Below, in pieces: positions 1-11,889 of a stretch of 64,000 nucleotides of DNA. The stretch is taken from positions 62,001 through 126,000 of the forward strand of contig JAWPHD010005548.1 of the NCBI GenBank assembly GCA_037043455.1, in the 5' to 3' direction. This DNA comes from Cyrtodaria siliqua (Eukaryota > Mollusca > Bivalvia > Adapedonta > Hiatellidae). The position numbers were made by a program, and so were the translations under genes. The notes beneath the pieces are model-generated. The model made no database searches. It was not told the origin of the DNA and saw only the letters and a program-made list of their open reading frames with translations. The stretch's first letter is position 1, and every line of letters starts with the position of its first letter.

Positions 1-733
1 GAAGAGTCCTTAAATTACTTTTAGATTTGGAAAGAAGATCAGGGTTACGATAATAAAATTTTGCAAAGGTTTTACGAAGTTTATGGTAACGGTAATCCTG
101 ATTGAGTAGCTTTTTAGTTATACAAAGATAACGAATATAAAAGTCCTCAACTCGAGTACAAGCTCTTGAAAAACGAATAAGTTGAGACACATATATCCCA
201 TAAGAAGTTGCTCGGGGAACATCCCCATCCAAGTGGGGGTAATTAACAATGTCAAAATTAAAATCATCTCTCTTTTCATAGATTTTGCTAATTATTTGAC
301 CATTTTCAATCGAGAGATCTAAATCAAGAAAAGAAGCGTTATTATCAGATATATTAGCTTTATTAAGCTGAAATTCTTTAGGATAAATATTATCAACCAT
401 AGTTGGAAAGAAAGGGTTGTCAATGTTCAGTATGTCATCCAGATACCGAGAGGTGTCATTGAAAGCTTCAATAACATATGCCTGGGTATCTGGTGAAAGA
501 CTCAACATGAAATCCCTTTCATAGCAAAATAAAAACAAATCTGCGACAAGTGGTGCACAGTTCGTACCCATAGGGATACCAACAATTTGTCTATAAACGG
601 TGGTACCATACCTGACGAAAATATTATCTAATAGGAATATGTGTGCTTCACAAACTTCATAGCAAGTCCACATGGTATAATTGTCTAAACTGCCGTTAGT
701 AAAAAACGCTTTAATATTATTACATGCAAACAT
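1..733 (-). CDS. Penelope-like element reverse transcriptase, partial (runs off window)
   Basis: An uninterrupted reverse-strand frame runs from an ATG at 731-733 to the window edge, about 244 codons without a stop. It encodes a reverse transcriptase of the Penelope-like type: the GIPMGTNCAPL block is followed by the YLDD catalytic box (434-445) and the DLDLSI and YPHLDGDVPRATSYG blocks shared by every copy of this family in the window. The RT should copy element RNA into DNA in the nucleus. The frame reaches the LRTL region, so only the C-terminal ~80 residues and the 3' UTR lie outside the window. The 5' end is truncated: the frame is closed by a stop just upstream of the ATG, and no N-terminal domain or GIY-YIG endonuclease is visible. 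It is the least damaged PLE copy here. Assignment to the PLE class is from motif resemblance; the exact clade is not determined. Confidence 0.8.
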   Translation of the reverse strand, partial: MFACNNIKAFFTNGSLDNYTMWTCYEVCEAHIFLLDNIFVRYGTTVYRQIVGIPMGTNCAPLVADLFLFCYERDFMLSLSPDTQAYVIEAFNDTSRYLDDILNIDNPFFPTMVDNIYPKEFQLNKANISDNNASFLDLDLSIENGQIISKIYEKRDDFNFDIVNYPHLDGDVPRATSYGIYVSQLIRFSRACTRVEDFYIRYLCITKKLLNQDYRYHKLRKTFAKFYYRNPDLLSKSKSNLRTL

Positions 734-2330
734 TTAGTATTTTCTCTAGCGAATGTTTTTTGAATAAGAGAAATTAGCTTGTCTTTAATAAGATGATGTG
801 GTAAGGTTGTATATAGTATAACTTACAATACATGCGTTTGACTACGACGACATGAATCGCTGGAACAAAATACTGCGCAACACAAAATATGGCGGGAAAA
901 TTACACCTTCCAGGTTTTACTTTACCTACTACAGCTCACCAAATACAAACAACGCCAAACAGAAACGTCACTGTCAGGTTTGTAAACTGCCGTCTCATTT
1001 CTAACCATGCAGATTGTACAACAAATCAGTTTTGTCAATTTGTTGATCTTTTTTGAACACAATGAACACGGTCTGAAAATACAGAAAGGAATAATACACT
1101 TGCAAACATTGACAAGGGTAGATGTAATATTGTTATGACAAATAAACAATCGGTTAAATTTCAGACTGGTATTAACTGTTATAATTAGGTATAATCCAGA
1201 AACTACCTCAAATTAACGCTTAGAATGTCCGCTTCTTTCTTTCATAACTTTAGACTGCAAATGTCGTATGCGTATCAAAGGGAAGTAACTATGATCATAT
1301 TATAAGGCGCAGTATACTATATCTGTCCATACTCCTATAAACAAATCAGTTTTGTCAACACGCACAGTAAACTTTTTTTAGTGACCTCTGCAATCTTGAA
1401 CAATAACAAACAATTCATCAACTCAAATGCAAATGTCTGCTAGCCTATCTTCAACTTGACAAGTCCGGCAAAGGACACCGTACATTTGATGCAAATTAAA
1501 ACACATGCTCTACTTACGATTAGTTGTATATATGCGAAAACCCAAAATGTCAACATATCTCTTTCAACATGTCAATCAAAATGGCCGCACGCATCAACAA
1601 CAACAAAAAATAAGAGGCTATGACGTCACGCTCTTCCAGAAATACATTACTTTCATGAAACACCTCCCGATTTTTCGCGTTTTCCCCAGTGAGGTCTAAA
1701 TAACCTTTACGCAAATAATAACAAACTCATACACTTATTAAAAACTTTCTTGGATTTCCATACACGATAGGTACAGCAAATTTACGCTTCACTGGTCACT
1801 ATATACGCTATATGGAATTGGCAATTGAGTCAAACCTAATCACAGTAATAGAGCGTTCTAATGCTTTCCATACACAGTAAAAGGTAACTGAATTTACATA
1901 TTCATGAATAATAACGCTCTAAGACAATAGCTATGACGGACTAAACAGTACTGTTGATTTTAATGTTATACTTTGCTAGAGCTTTAGCTCCTTCACTTTT
2001 TACCCGATCTTAACCAGACTTGTTTAACATGTTTATATTAATAAAAGTTTGGACACATTTAAACAAAATAGCCATAACTGACGTACGCTCCCAGCCTTTG
2101 ACCTACTGACCCAACATAGTGCAATGTACACGTTTCATGTCGTGAGTTACGGTTTTGTAGTTATCATCCGTAATGCGCATTTCAATGTAAGGTAATGGTA
2201 ACCTTGATCTTTACTCTTCTGATCTCAAAAACAATAGCAATCCTACTCCCACCTAGGACAATGTACCTTTGCATTTTGGTGTCTGTATGTGTTATGAGAT
2301 AGAGTTATCGTTCGGAAATCGCAATTATTT

Positions 2331-2365
2331 ACGGACGAGCGGACGGACGGACGGACGGACGGACA
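2331..2365. repeat. (GGAC)n microsatellite
   Basis: About six GGAC units in a row at 2341-2364, with a degenerate start a few bases earlier. Such GTCC/GGAC runs occur at the ends of several repeats in this window (near 12,830, 44,940 and 47,780). Confidence 0.9.
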
Positions 2366-3124
2366 CCCCCATACCATAATACGTATAAAAATGTGTTACA
2401 GTAACATTACTGACAAAGATATTCCTATACATCCCGTACTTCTCTTCAACAAACCGGGGAAATAATAATGGTACGTTTTAATGGAACACCTTCATACAAA
2501 ATATAATCAAGGAAACTGAACCATAAGCAATAAATTTATAAAATATGACACAATATTTGAATGACGTTGGAGTGCTATCCTCATAGGGTTTTGATATCCA
2601 GATCAGCTATACTTTGCATGTTTTGAACGAAACTTGAATTTGGTTTCATATATGTATAACCTTATTTCTTCACTTCTCTAAACCTCGACAATACAAAAAT
2701 ACTCGTATTCGAATACACAATTATAAAGGTCGCAAAAACGGTATTCAGACTTGCAAATTGCTAACCGAAAAAAAACAAGTTTCAATAATATATATGACAA
2801 TGTTTCGCCAATAAAATTAAAACGTACCAGCGAAACTACTTATTGTTCGTTTCAATTATCATTTTTGGAAACCATATCAATCCACATTGTAAACCAATGT
2901 AGCTTTCCCGTGACGGATGCAGTGACTGAGTTAACATATTTATTGCTAAAATGGACGTAGTAAAATCTATCAAATCGTAAAAAAAAGTATTTGCATTCAT
3001 TTCTATCATGATTCCAAATAAAGATCTTGATCAGATGTCTTACTACCAATACATATTAAAAATATAGACGTAATAAAAGTTCAAAAAGAAAACATCTACC
3101 ATGGTTAAAACTATTTTAGAACAT

Positions 3125-3203
3125 TAGGACAATACAAACATCAGGCCAATACAAACATTAGGACAATACAAACATTAGGCCAATACAAACATTAGGCCAA
3201 TAA
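3125..3203. repeat. ~18 bp tandem repeat
   Basis: About four copies of a unit close to CAATACAAACATTAGGC, differing at one or two positions each. Confidence 0.85.
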
Positions 3204-3410
3204 AAATAGCACTGCGTTGAGGCGCAGCGTAATAACATCTCAGAGCTTAGTGAATTAGCCACCGCATAAACATCAGAAAAGGGTCGTATGGAAAACTTGT
3301 CGATTAATTTGAACAATTCCAACGGATAATATGTTCCTTTCTTTCATTTTAAGGAGAGAAATTGTTTATTTCTAACTTCCATTATCATACTCTTTTTTCC
3401 TAATAATGTG

Positions 3411-4165
3411 GACTGCGACAAGGAATATCACAACCTGACTTCTATGGTGATGTGATTTATAATCTTCGTAAGATTCTTGATCATGATCACTTTCATACTA
3501 TCTTTGTTAAACTTGTTAAAAACATTATCAAAAAAGGTTATGACCCTATCATTTTGCAACGTACTGCATGCTTGGTGGTGGACCCTTTAACAGTTCGCCA
3601 CTATGCTTTCCTCTTTAATTGTACGATGACCGGACAGGCTGTGGACCCTATGATGACGCCTACCTAAAGTCCATTGGGACGGTGGCGTATGATGTTTGTC
3701 TATGATCTTTCTTGTCGTGCCCTTAATGGTTTATTCTCTTGTTGCTCTGGCTATCTGCCAAGTCATTGCGTACCTTCATTGTGGCTTTCTAGACTATTGT
3801 TTTTTTATATTATATTTACACGAGCATATTTGTGTTTTACTTATATTGCCTATTGATGCTGCCTTGTTGGTGAGAGATTTTATCATGGCAGGGATTTCTT
3901 TATTTACACTGTCCTGATTTAATGGGATGACAGTAGGGTAAGTGTGAGGTTCGGTGCGCCCTAGAACCGGTTTAAACCCCCAGTGGCCTACTTTGCCACT
4001 GACCGTTCCAAGGCGGTAGCCCTATTGTCAACCCTTTTGTGTGTGTGATGTTGTTTGCATTTATTATTACTTTTGCCTTCTTGTTTGTCTGTTTGAGTGT
4101 TTGTTTCTGTGTGTTGTGGTTGACTGTCCTCCTGTCCGATATTTTTATATTTCTTCCTAATAGTG
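3411..4165 (+). pseudogene. PLE remnant: RT C-terminus plus 3' UTR
   Basis: The frame reads the C-terminal end of the PLE reverse transcriptase (LRQGISQPDFYGDV onward) to a stop at 3665-3667 after VDPMMTPT, which matches the copies at 30.1 and 32.2 kb. The conserved ~500 bp 3' UTR follows, including the CCTACTTTGCCACTGACCG block near 3990, and ends with a GTCCGATATTTTTATATTTC terminus at about 4155. A short (TA)n lies just after it. All upstream RT sequence is missing, so this is a 5'-truncated insertion. Confidence 0.8.
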
Positions 4166-4361
4166 TGTTTATATATATATATATATAATATGTGAAATAC
4201 AAAAGTCACAAATTGCCTTCGAAATGAATGAGTAGATTAATGTGTGGGTTTAAACCTAACTGCTTTACTGTTGATCTCAGTTTTCTTAAATACATAATGT
4301 AAGTTATTATTTTCCCTTGTTTGAACACATATAAAGGGGAATCAGTCATTCCGGGTATAGG

Positions 4362-5600
4362 GTTTCTTTACTAACGCCCCCATTGATAAGTATAATATGT
4401 GGACTTGTACTGATGTTTGTAGAGCCTTATCTTTTCTTCTGGAAAACATCTTTATAAGATACGGTAAAACTATTTACCGCCAGATTGTTGGTATTCCTAT
4501 GGGTACTAACTGTGCGCCACTTGTTGCAGATTTGTTTTTGTACTGTTATGAAAGAGATTTTATGTTGAGTTTGTCACCTGCTAGCCAGGGTGAAATTATT
4601 GATACCTTTAGAAATACTTTTCGGTATCTTGAAGACATACTCAATATTGATAATCCGTTCTTTGCTCATATGGTTACTAACATTTATCCACCAGAGGTCA
4701 CGTTGAATAAAGCCAACAGTTCGAATACAGTAGCAGCATTTCTCGATCTTCATCTCTCGATTTCAAATGATTATATTCATACTAAAATCTATGACAAGAG
4801 ATATGATTTCAATTTTAACATCGTTAACTATCCACACCTGGATGGAGATGTACCTCGTGCTACCTCATATGGGGTGTATATCTCCCAGCTCATTCGATTT
4901 GCTAGAGCGTGTAATGATGTTATAGACTTCAATGATCGAAATCAAGTTGTTACAAGTAAACTTCTTCAGCAGGGTTATCGTTATCACAAACTACGTAGAT
5001 CTTTCTCTAAATTATACCGCCGCAACGAGGGCCTGCTGGAAAAGTACAACACCAACCTTAAAACACTTCTGCGACTAGGCATATCACAACCCTCATTTTA
5101 TGGAGATGTGGTCTATAAACTTCGAAAGTTAAAGGGGTCTGACGGGTTTCCTGACCGCTTTACAAATTTAATCAGGTAGTTCGTCAGAAAAGGATATAAC
5201 CCTTTGGTTTTACAGCGCACTGCATGTTTAGTGATTGACGCCTCTACAGTCAGTCATTACGCTTCACTTTTCACTTGTGCGATGACTGGACTTCGTCTTG
5301 GGACTCTATGATTGTACCTACTGAAACCCCAACTGAGGGAGGTGGTGGGTGCATGAGCTTTCGTCCTTCGGGTTTTCTGGTCGTACCCTAGATTGGTTTT
5401 CTCTTTAGCTGCAACTACTATGGTTGTTCAGTACGATTATGGATACATCCTGAGATGTTTATTATTTTGTATGTATATCTTTAGTTAGTTTCTCTGGATG
5501 TGGACTTTATTGTTAGAGATTTCCTTTTGACGGGATGTAGTTTTGTTTACACTGTCTTGTCTATTTGGGCGCTGAAGACAGGATAATAGCGAGGATTGTG
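4362..5600 (+). pseudogene. Diverged PLE reverse transcriptase with altered catalytic box
   Basis: A frame from about 4365 (FFTNAP, then MWTCTDVCRAL at 4397) encodes 260 residues of PLE-type RT from the ATG, with the GIPMGTNCAPL block intact. The catalytic box at 4625-4636 reads YLED instead of the YLDD found in every other copy here, so the first metal-binding Asp is Glu. An in-frame TAG at 5177-5179 interrupts the C-terminus, and homologous coding continues after it to about 5311 (QRTACLVIDAST). A diverged 3' UTR resembling the other copies follows to about 5600. Clearly a different subfamily from the 1-733, 30 kb and 32 kb copies. Confidence 0.8.
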
Positions 5601-6647
5601 CGCATATAAAATTAAGTTTTGCTAATACGGAATTAACTTCTTTAAAAGAAACATATCCTTTGGATAGAAATGTATGTACTTATTGACCTATTTCCATTAA
5701 TCTTTCAAGGGTAACCTCCATAGTCATGGTAACTGAATTAAGCAAAACACCTGAAAAGGTCATAATTTTTTCAAGTTGTTTTTTAATACCACAATTTCTT
5801 AAAACTTGAGTTAATGTCAGGTAAACAAAATGTGTATTTTCTTTCTTTTCTACTTCAGAACTGCTAAATCATCAAGGAAATTAAGTATCCGTATTCCTAA
5901 CATTGTAATGCATTTGCGCTGGTAATCCTTTGTAAAATATAAGAGGCACTTCTCAATCCCATGGATAACATTGTATCACAAAATATATGCTTTTGCAGAA
6001 ACAGAAAATGTAAACGCAAATTGTGAGTTACTGCTAAGATCTAAAATAAGCATTCTTCTATTAACTCCCTGTTTGTTTTTGAATTAAAGGTGGATATTAC
6101 CAAGATGTTGTTGAATTGATTATCTTTAAATGGACCTGAGACTGCTTGTAGTTTAATTCATTTTCTAATAATCATAAATTTGAATGTGAAATTCTTCTTC
6201 CCCTTTGTAATGTTTGTGCGTCCAAATATCTTTGTTCGTAGGCATTTACTTCCCCATAAAAAACAACTGAAAAAATATAATCTAATAAATCACACACTAG
6301 CATATCTGTGTAATCATAGTAACTTAACATTTTTCTCATACATTCTGTATCGATTTTCTTTTATTAATTTTAATACGACACCCTTGAACATTATTATTTT
6401 TAAAATTGTTTCACTTGTTCATTTACTCAGATTTTGTATTCGATATCGCATACCGAAGCAACTGAACTGCTCCAAAAAGGGGATTCGATTTCGATTGGAA
6501 AGTTACAGGGCGTCCGCGGCCGAGTGTTTCGAGTCTCTGAATCGTTATGTGAGGAAGCTATGCAGCTGGCTTGCGGAACGTCGGTGATTCTACAAAGGTG
6601 GCCCCGTGCACGAAAATTGCCCAAAGGGGCACCTCCACCAACAGGCC
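5601..6647. other. Non-coding stretch ending in a GC-richer repeat-like block
   Basis: 5601-6420 is AT-rich with no gene-like content. 6430-6650 is markedly GC-richer, and the contrast suggests an inserted repeat or exon fragment. Frames across it overlap on both strands and show no domain I recognise. Confidence 0.5.
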
Positions 6648-8195
6648 TACTGAATGAATGAATGAAAGTCTTTATTTACAGAGGGTAACCCAATTAGTAT
6701 AAACTAATCTTCCTTGGGGCCCTCTAAAGCAATATTTGCATACATACAAATACATAATTATATAGCAATATAACAATCAGCATAACAAATTCAAAGTTAG
6801 CATTATTCATAAACATGATCAACATGATAACAATGTTACACAACAACATAATACATACATATGGCGGCAGAGGTTTAACTTACAGACTTACATATGGCCA
6901 TATTTACAATTTTAGCTTTATGACTGTTGATTCGAATTTATCCACTTAGTATAATTTACTGTGAAACTTTTAATACTTTCGCTCTGTCTTATTTCATTTG
7001 GAATGTTATTCCATACTTTTACCCCAGAGTAAGACATACTCCCTTTAAAAAGTTCTATATTTGGTTTGGGTATTAAAACATCCGATTTATTTGAAGAACG
7101 TAAATGATTTGGACGCCTGACATTGTAATTGAACATATTTTGAATATATGACGGGACTGCATTTTGCGATACCCTGTACATAAATTTGGCTTTATGAAGT
7201 GAAACCCTCTGTTCAATATTAAGAGAATTAATTATATTTAAAGCCTCGCTTAAAGTGGTATATTGTTCACCTAGAATGATACGACATGCTCTTCGTTGTA
7301 ATCGCACTAAAACCTGGATATTTGATTGTTTTGTACTACCCCAAATGATACTACAATAGTCAAGATGTGGTTGGACATAGGCTTTGTAAAACATTATTCT
7401 ATAATTTACAGGAATAAATACTTTAATTCTTGATAATAGCCACAAATTACTAGATATTTTCTTCCTAAGAAATTTTATATGCGTATCCCATTTAAGGTTT
7501 TCATTTATATATATGCCAAGAATTTTATCACCTGTTGTGATTTCCAGATTTAAGTGTTTATATTTCAAATTTATAGGTTGATTAACTAATCTTGTCCGTT
7601 TCTGGGGTGTCGTTATCAATATTACTTTTGTTTTTGAAGCATTTAATACCATACCATTGTTTAAACACCATGTACTGACGTTATTCAAAGCAGCTTGTAA
7701 ATTCATTTCAACTTCTAATTTAGATTTATTTATGTCATATATTGTAGTATCATCTGCATACATATCAACGTTTGAAACATTATCCTGTACATACATAGGC
7801 AAGTCATTTATGAATAAAATAAATAAAAGAGGCCCTAGAATAGACCCTTGCGGGACCCCGCATGTCGTAATTTGCTTATCAGAGAGAACACCGTTTAAGT
7901 TCACCGCTTGAGTTCTATTTGTAAGATAAGACTTGAACCATTTAATAGTATTATCTCCACATTTGTAAATTTGTAATTTTTTTAATAGTATTTCGTGGGA
8001 ACATAAATCGAATGCTTTAGAAAAATCTAACATAACAACGCCTACAAATTCTCCATCATTTAAAGCTGTTAACCATTTATCTATCATACATACTAATGCT
8101 GTTTCGCAGCTATGTTTTTTTCTAAACCCACTTTGGGATTTACATAATAATTTATAATGATTAAGGTAATTAACAAATGAGTCATGCACATGTTC
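6648..8195 (-). pseudogene. CR1-like non-LTR retrotransposon, 5'-truncated, long open RT frame
   Basis: The frame 6918-8216 encodes reverse transcriptase motifs in order: SGFRKKHSCETAL, FSKAFD (catalytic Asp of motif A), GVPQGSILGPLLF, and YADDT (catalytic pair), followed by the thumb and LKWDTHI region. This order and wording match the CR1/L2/jockey group. The endonuclease domain is absent. The first residues (MSWRHCL) come from the neighbouring X repeat, so the true retroposon boundary is near 8195 and the annotated ATG is an artefact of the junction. A ~250 bp 3' UTR follows to 6648 and ends in TTCA-type microsatellite units, as CR1-like elements commonly do. No internal stop occurs in 430 codons, so insertion is fairly young. 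Confidence 0.85.
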
Positions 8196-8678
8196 TAAAC
8201 AGTGTCTCCAGCTCAAAAAAGAGCAATCGTAAAATGAGACAATGCAACATCCGAGCTAGAGACATCGTCAAGAAATGGCTGTCAAAATGTGAGTATGACC
8301 CATGTTTTAGCTATTTTTTATTGCTTTAAGACATGAATTGACAAATCGGAGAATGTCATGCTCCGGGTATAAGCCAGGAAAGTCCGTAAAACCCTCGATG
8401 TGTTCCATATAATGGCTAACCTTTGTTGTAGAACTTTTCTCCCGTGACCGGTAAGCTTGTTTACATGACAAATTTCGACATTCTTGTGTAGTTTAGACCG
8501 AGTTCTACACATTAAACATATTGTAGCATCATATATTGGTCCAGTATGATGATAGAAACAAATGAGCACCACAAATACGCAGGAAAAGGCATTACTCAGA
8601 GAGTTATGCTGATTTTTTTATAAGAGCTAGAGACAACATACGAGAGCTGGAGACAAAACAGGGAGCTAGAGTCGATGC
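8196..8678 (-). repeat. Repeat X, copy 1 (~483 bp)
   Basis: This is the same ~480 bp sequence as 11,890-12,371 in the opposite orientation. Both copies share the end signatures (TAAACAGTGTCTCCAGCTC at one end; GGGAGCTAGAGTCGATGC, slightly changed in copy 2, at the other). GAGCTGGAGAC/GAGCTAGAGAC motifs in both orientations cluster near the two ends (8205, 8251, 8625, 8644, 8663). Both copies carry a ~50-residue open frame (ICLMCRTR..KLHKNVEIC) that ends at a GTAAGCC resembling a splice donor. The class is unknown; a non-autonomous DNA transposon is one possibility. Confidence 0.75.
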
Positions 8679-8885
8679 ATTTAGAAGTATTACTTAAAAC
8701 TTACGTATTTGGAGTGGTGGTTATCATCGAAAGAGACTGATGATATCGTGACATTCGAATTAATCGTAGGTTTCTACGAAGCGATACACCCGGTATATAT
8801 GTTCGCTAAACAATAAATGAATTGAATGTGATATTTATTTCAATGTATACCAACTATTTCCAACTTACGCAGATATTCTATTTAC
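8679..8885. other. Short AT-rich spacer
   Basis: Nothing recognised. Confidence 0.5.
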
Positions 8886-9445
8886 ATGTAATCTGTTGAA
8901 GGCTCACAGGTGAGCTTTTGTGATCGCCCTGTGTCCGTCGTCCGTTGTCCGTCGTTAACGTTTTGCTTCAAACAACATCTCCTCCTAAAACCGCTTGGCC
9001 AATGTCAACCAAACTTCACATTAATATTCCTTAGGTGGTCCTCTTTCAAGTTTGTTCAAAAAATTGAATTAGGTGCAGAACTTTGGTTGCCATGGCAACG
9101 GAAATGATTTTATTTTAAAAACTTTAAAAATCTTCTTGTCAGAAACTACTGACCCGATTTCGAAATAATTTCACAGAAATGTTCCTTGGGTGACCCTCTA
9201 CCAAGTTTGTTTAAGCCGTCGAGATTCGTCAAAAAACATGACCGCCAGGGGCGAGGCTGGTTTTCCCTATATGGCTATAGTAAAATATTCAAAAATCTTC
9301 TTGTCAGACACTACTGCTGCGATTTCAAAATAATTTTCCTTGGGTGACCCTCTACCAAGTTTGTTCAAGCCGTCGCGATTTGTCAAAAAATGTCATCTGA
9401 AAACATCGAAATAAAATAATTTTCAAAGTAGGTACATGGGCAAGG
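8886..9445 (+). repeat. Dispersed repeat with ~165 bp tandem core
   Basis: It starts with a GTGAGCTTTTGTGATCGCCC-type head and a GTCC-rich stretch. Two ~165 bp units follow, beginning at 9126 and 9291 with AAAAATCTTCTTGTCAGA and sharing the TGGGTGACCCTCTACCAAG block. I recognise this as the kind of tandem-cored repeat common in bivalve genomes (recollection, not a search). Confidence 0.7.
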
Positions 9446-9892
9446 AAGTTACGAGTACAAGATGTTTGCAATGGTTATTACTCGTCCACAATCCTGTTTC
9501 TAGTGTGACGTAAGCAAAACTTATACCATAACTGAAATCGTTTGAGGGTAAAACACGCAAGAGTAAAATGACGGATAATGACGCCATGCCATATATTTAA
9601 TAGCGCTATATATACTAAGACGTCAGCTATAATTACCTCATAGTGTGACATTTATAGTTATAATATGAATAGAACAATAACTTTGAGTGTGCAAATATTG
9701 TATTTATTAGCATGTTACCCGTTTAATATCATTTTAGAAAACTCGTTATTGTATTCAATATACATAAACGATCACTCAGTACATTACCTCTATTTATTTA
9801 CATTTTTATCCATGTCATAAATGATGTACCGGTGTTATTTCAAGTTTACTTGGGTATGCTATGTTATACATGTTGTATACTAAATCATCATT
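9446..9892. other. Non-coding AT-rich spacer
   Basis: No gene or repeat structure recognised. Confidence 0.5.
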
Positions 9893-11060
9893 ACTATCTA
9901 TCTATCTATTGATACTGCAGCACCCACTCACGGGGATTATATGCAGGTGCGCGTCTGTGCAGTGTGAGTAGTTAAGAGAAAGATAAAATAGTTTTAAAAT
10001 CAAGTGAGAGTGAGATAAAAGTATGATAGTGTTATAATGTTAAAAGATTGAAGAAGACAAAGTGATTTTTAAAAGTAAGAATAAAAACAAGCTTCCTGTC
10101 TATGGCATGGAGTGGGTGACTGAGCACACTGCCAGTTTGAACGAGTTCAGGTCTGGCAGCATTGCAATGTCGACTGGTAGTCTATTCCACTGTACGATTG
10201 CAAGGGGAAAGAACGAATACTTGTAGTAGTGTGTATTTGTCTTAAGGCAAGTGGGTGGGATTGGCGGGGAATTCTCATGGGCTGTATGACATATGGGGGC
10301 ATGGGTACAGCAACAAGGCAGTGGATTTTTTTGAAAAAGAGACATAACCTGGCATCTGACCGCCTGTTTTCAAGGGACCTCCATCCTAATTTACCTAGCA
10401 TGTCAGTGACACTGGCGTGTTGGGAGTAGTTATTTACGGTCCATCGGGCTGCTCTTCTTTGGACCATTTCTATCTTATTTATGTTGGTCTTTGTGTGGGG
10501 GCTCCAGACAGGGGAAGAATACTTAAGGAGGGGCGCACTAGTGTTTTGTAGGCGACCTCTCTTATACCTGACTCTTTTGACCTTATGTTCCTTTTTACAA
10601 ACCCCAGTGTCCTGTTTGCAGATGTGGTTGTTCTGCTGATGTGGTTGTTCCATGATAGATTGTTGCTTATGTCCACTCCAAGGTATTTCGAGCTTTCAAC
10701 GGTTTCTAGAATCTGGTCATGTAGGGTGTACTGGGATGGGATGGGTTTTCTTGATCGTGTAATTTGTATGATAGTACACTTACTTGGATTTAACTCCATG
10801 TCCCATCTTGTTTCCCGATTTTCTAACCGTCTCAAGTCCTCTTGGAGTATTTGAGCATCTTGGAGAGAGGATACTGCCAGATAAACAGCTGTGTCATCGG
10901 CAAAGAGTCTTACCTGGGATTTGATAGAGTCTGGTAGGTCGTTTATATAGACCAGGAATAGGATGGGTCCGAGTACTGATCCTTGTGGTACTCCGGATGT
11001 TACTGGGACTTCCATGGATATGTCATTATCGAGTACTACACTTTGAGTACGATTTGATAG
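9893..11060 (-). pseudogene. Second CR1-like retroposon, frameshifted and 5'-truncated
   Basis: 10,479-11,060 reads the palm of a CR1-type RT: TSGVPQGSVLGPILF, then FADDTAV (catalytic pair), then SSKYLGVDI and LSWNNHI. A frameshift near 10,520-10,560 moves the thumb (YSSPVWSPHTKTNINKIEMV) into a second frame (10,147-10,653). A third frame carries the C-terminal end with the FFPLAIVQWNRLP block (near 10,190) and stops at 10,100. The fingers and endonuclease are missing. The 3' UTR ends in GATA/CTAT units at about 9895-9912. It is much more decayed than the 6.6-8.2 kb copy and belongs to a different subfamily. Confidence 0.8.
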
Positions 11061-11336
11061 TATTACAACTACCTATGAGGCCTAACAAAAAAATATGTGT
11101 GTTTTCGGTTTCCCGACCGACCCTACTTTTTAGCCAGAGTTGTTAAGCATCTAATCTGGATCCAAACTGTTTGCAAAGGTTATCAAGAAGTTGCCTTAGT
11201 ACAAAAATGGCATAATATATGCGAACAATATATATATAAAAAATATCTAAAAAACAAACATTTTCCTACCTACCTACCCTAACTTTTTGAAAGGGTAAAA
11301 CTAATAACGCATATATTTTTTTTTAGGCCTGATTCT
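11061..11336. other. Spacer with unassigned repeat
   Basis: Contains GTTTTCGGTTTCCCGACCGAC and poly-A/T-rich sequence. A similar phrase (GTTTCCGGTGGCCCGACCGA) occurs at about 43,466 and is followed there too by a CCTACCTACC(G)ACCC phrase, so this is a dispersed repeat. Confidence 0.5.
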
Positions 11337-11560
11337 AAAAGAAATATAAAAAGATCGGACAGGGAAAGTAGCATTCAAGGAGGACAGTAAACCACAAAAC
11401 ACAGAAACAGACACGCAAACAGACAAACAACAAGGCAAAAACAATAATAAATGCAAACGACATCACAAACACAAAAAGGGTTGACAATAGGGCTACCGCT
11501 TTGGAACGGTCAGTGGCAAAGTAGGCCACTGGGGGTTTAAACCGGTTCTAGGGTGTCTAA
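11337..11560 (-). repeat. PLE 3' UTR fragment
   Basis: Reverse-strand copy of the PLE 3' end. It begins with the GAAATATAAAAAGATCGGACA terminus and contains the AACGGTCAGTGGCAAAGTAG and TTTAAACCGGTTCTAGGGTG blocks seen at 25.9, 29.5 and 31.7 kb. It may belong with the fragment at 12.4 kb, split by the sequence that includes repeat X. Confidence 0.8.
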
Positions 11561-11889
11561 ATTGCATGATACCACCCGTTATATTATCTTTATGATAGGT
11601 CGCATAGCAAAACAATAAACAGGACTTACGCTCCGGCACAAAGTGTGCCCCTAGTTAAGACATGCCTTCTAATATGGCCGTTGGTTAAATAGATATCTAT
11701 TTTATGAAGAATGAAACATCTAACTTTACTGACAAAGGAAGAAAATAACTTGAAGAAATAGCACATGTGGTGGGATTTTATTTACAAAATTCAATTGATA
11801 CAACACTGAGCTATTAAGGTTGACAGTATGGTGGGGTATTGGTAGTTTCTGATTTTTAAAATTGGTTTAATATAGTTTTATTATGGTAT
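11561..11889. other. Non-coding spacer
   Basis: Nothing recognised. Confidence 0.5.

Larger units (their letters stand above)
734..3410. other. Non-coding AT-rich stretch with minor repeats
   Basis: No convincing gene. The short open frames have no recognisable motif. From about 1990 to 2400 the sequence resembles a dispersed mollusc-type repeat ending in a GGAC microsatellite. An ~18 bp tandem repeat sits at 3129-3203. Confidence 0.6.

Noticed and set aside
6180..6661. Overlapping frames as a small gene
   Set aside because: Both strands and two frames are open over the GC-rich block and none resembles a known protein.
8196..8216. MSWRHCL as the N-terminus of the CR1-like RT
   Set aside because: The bases belong to repeat X, as the second X copy shows; the RT is 5'-truncated.
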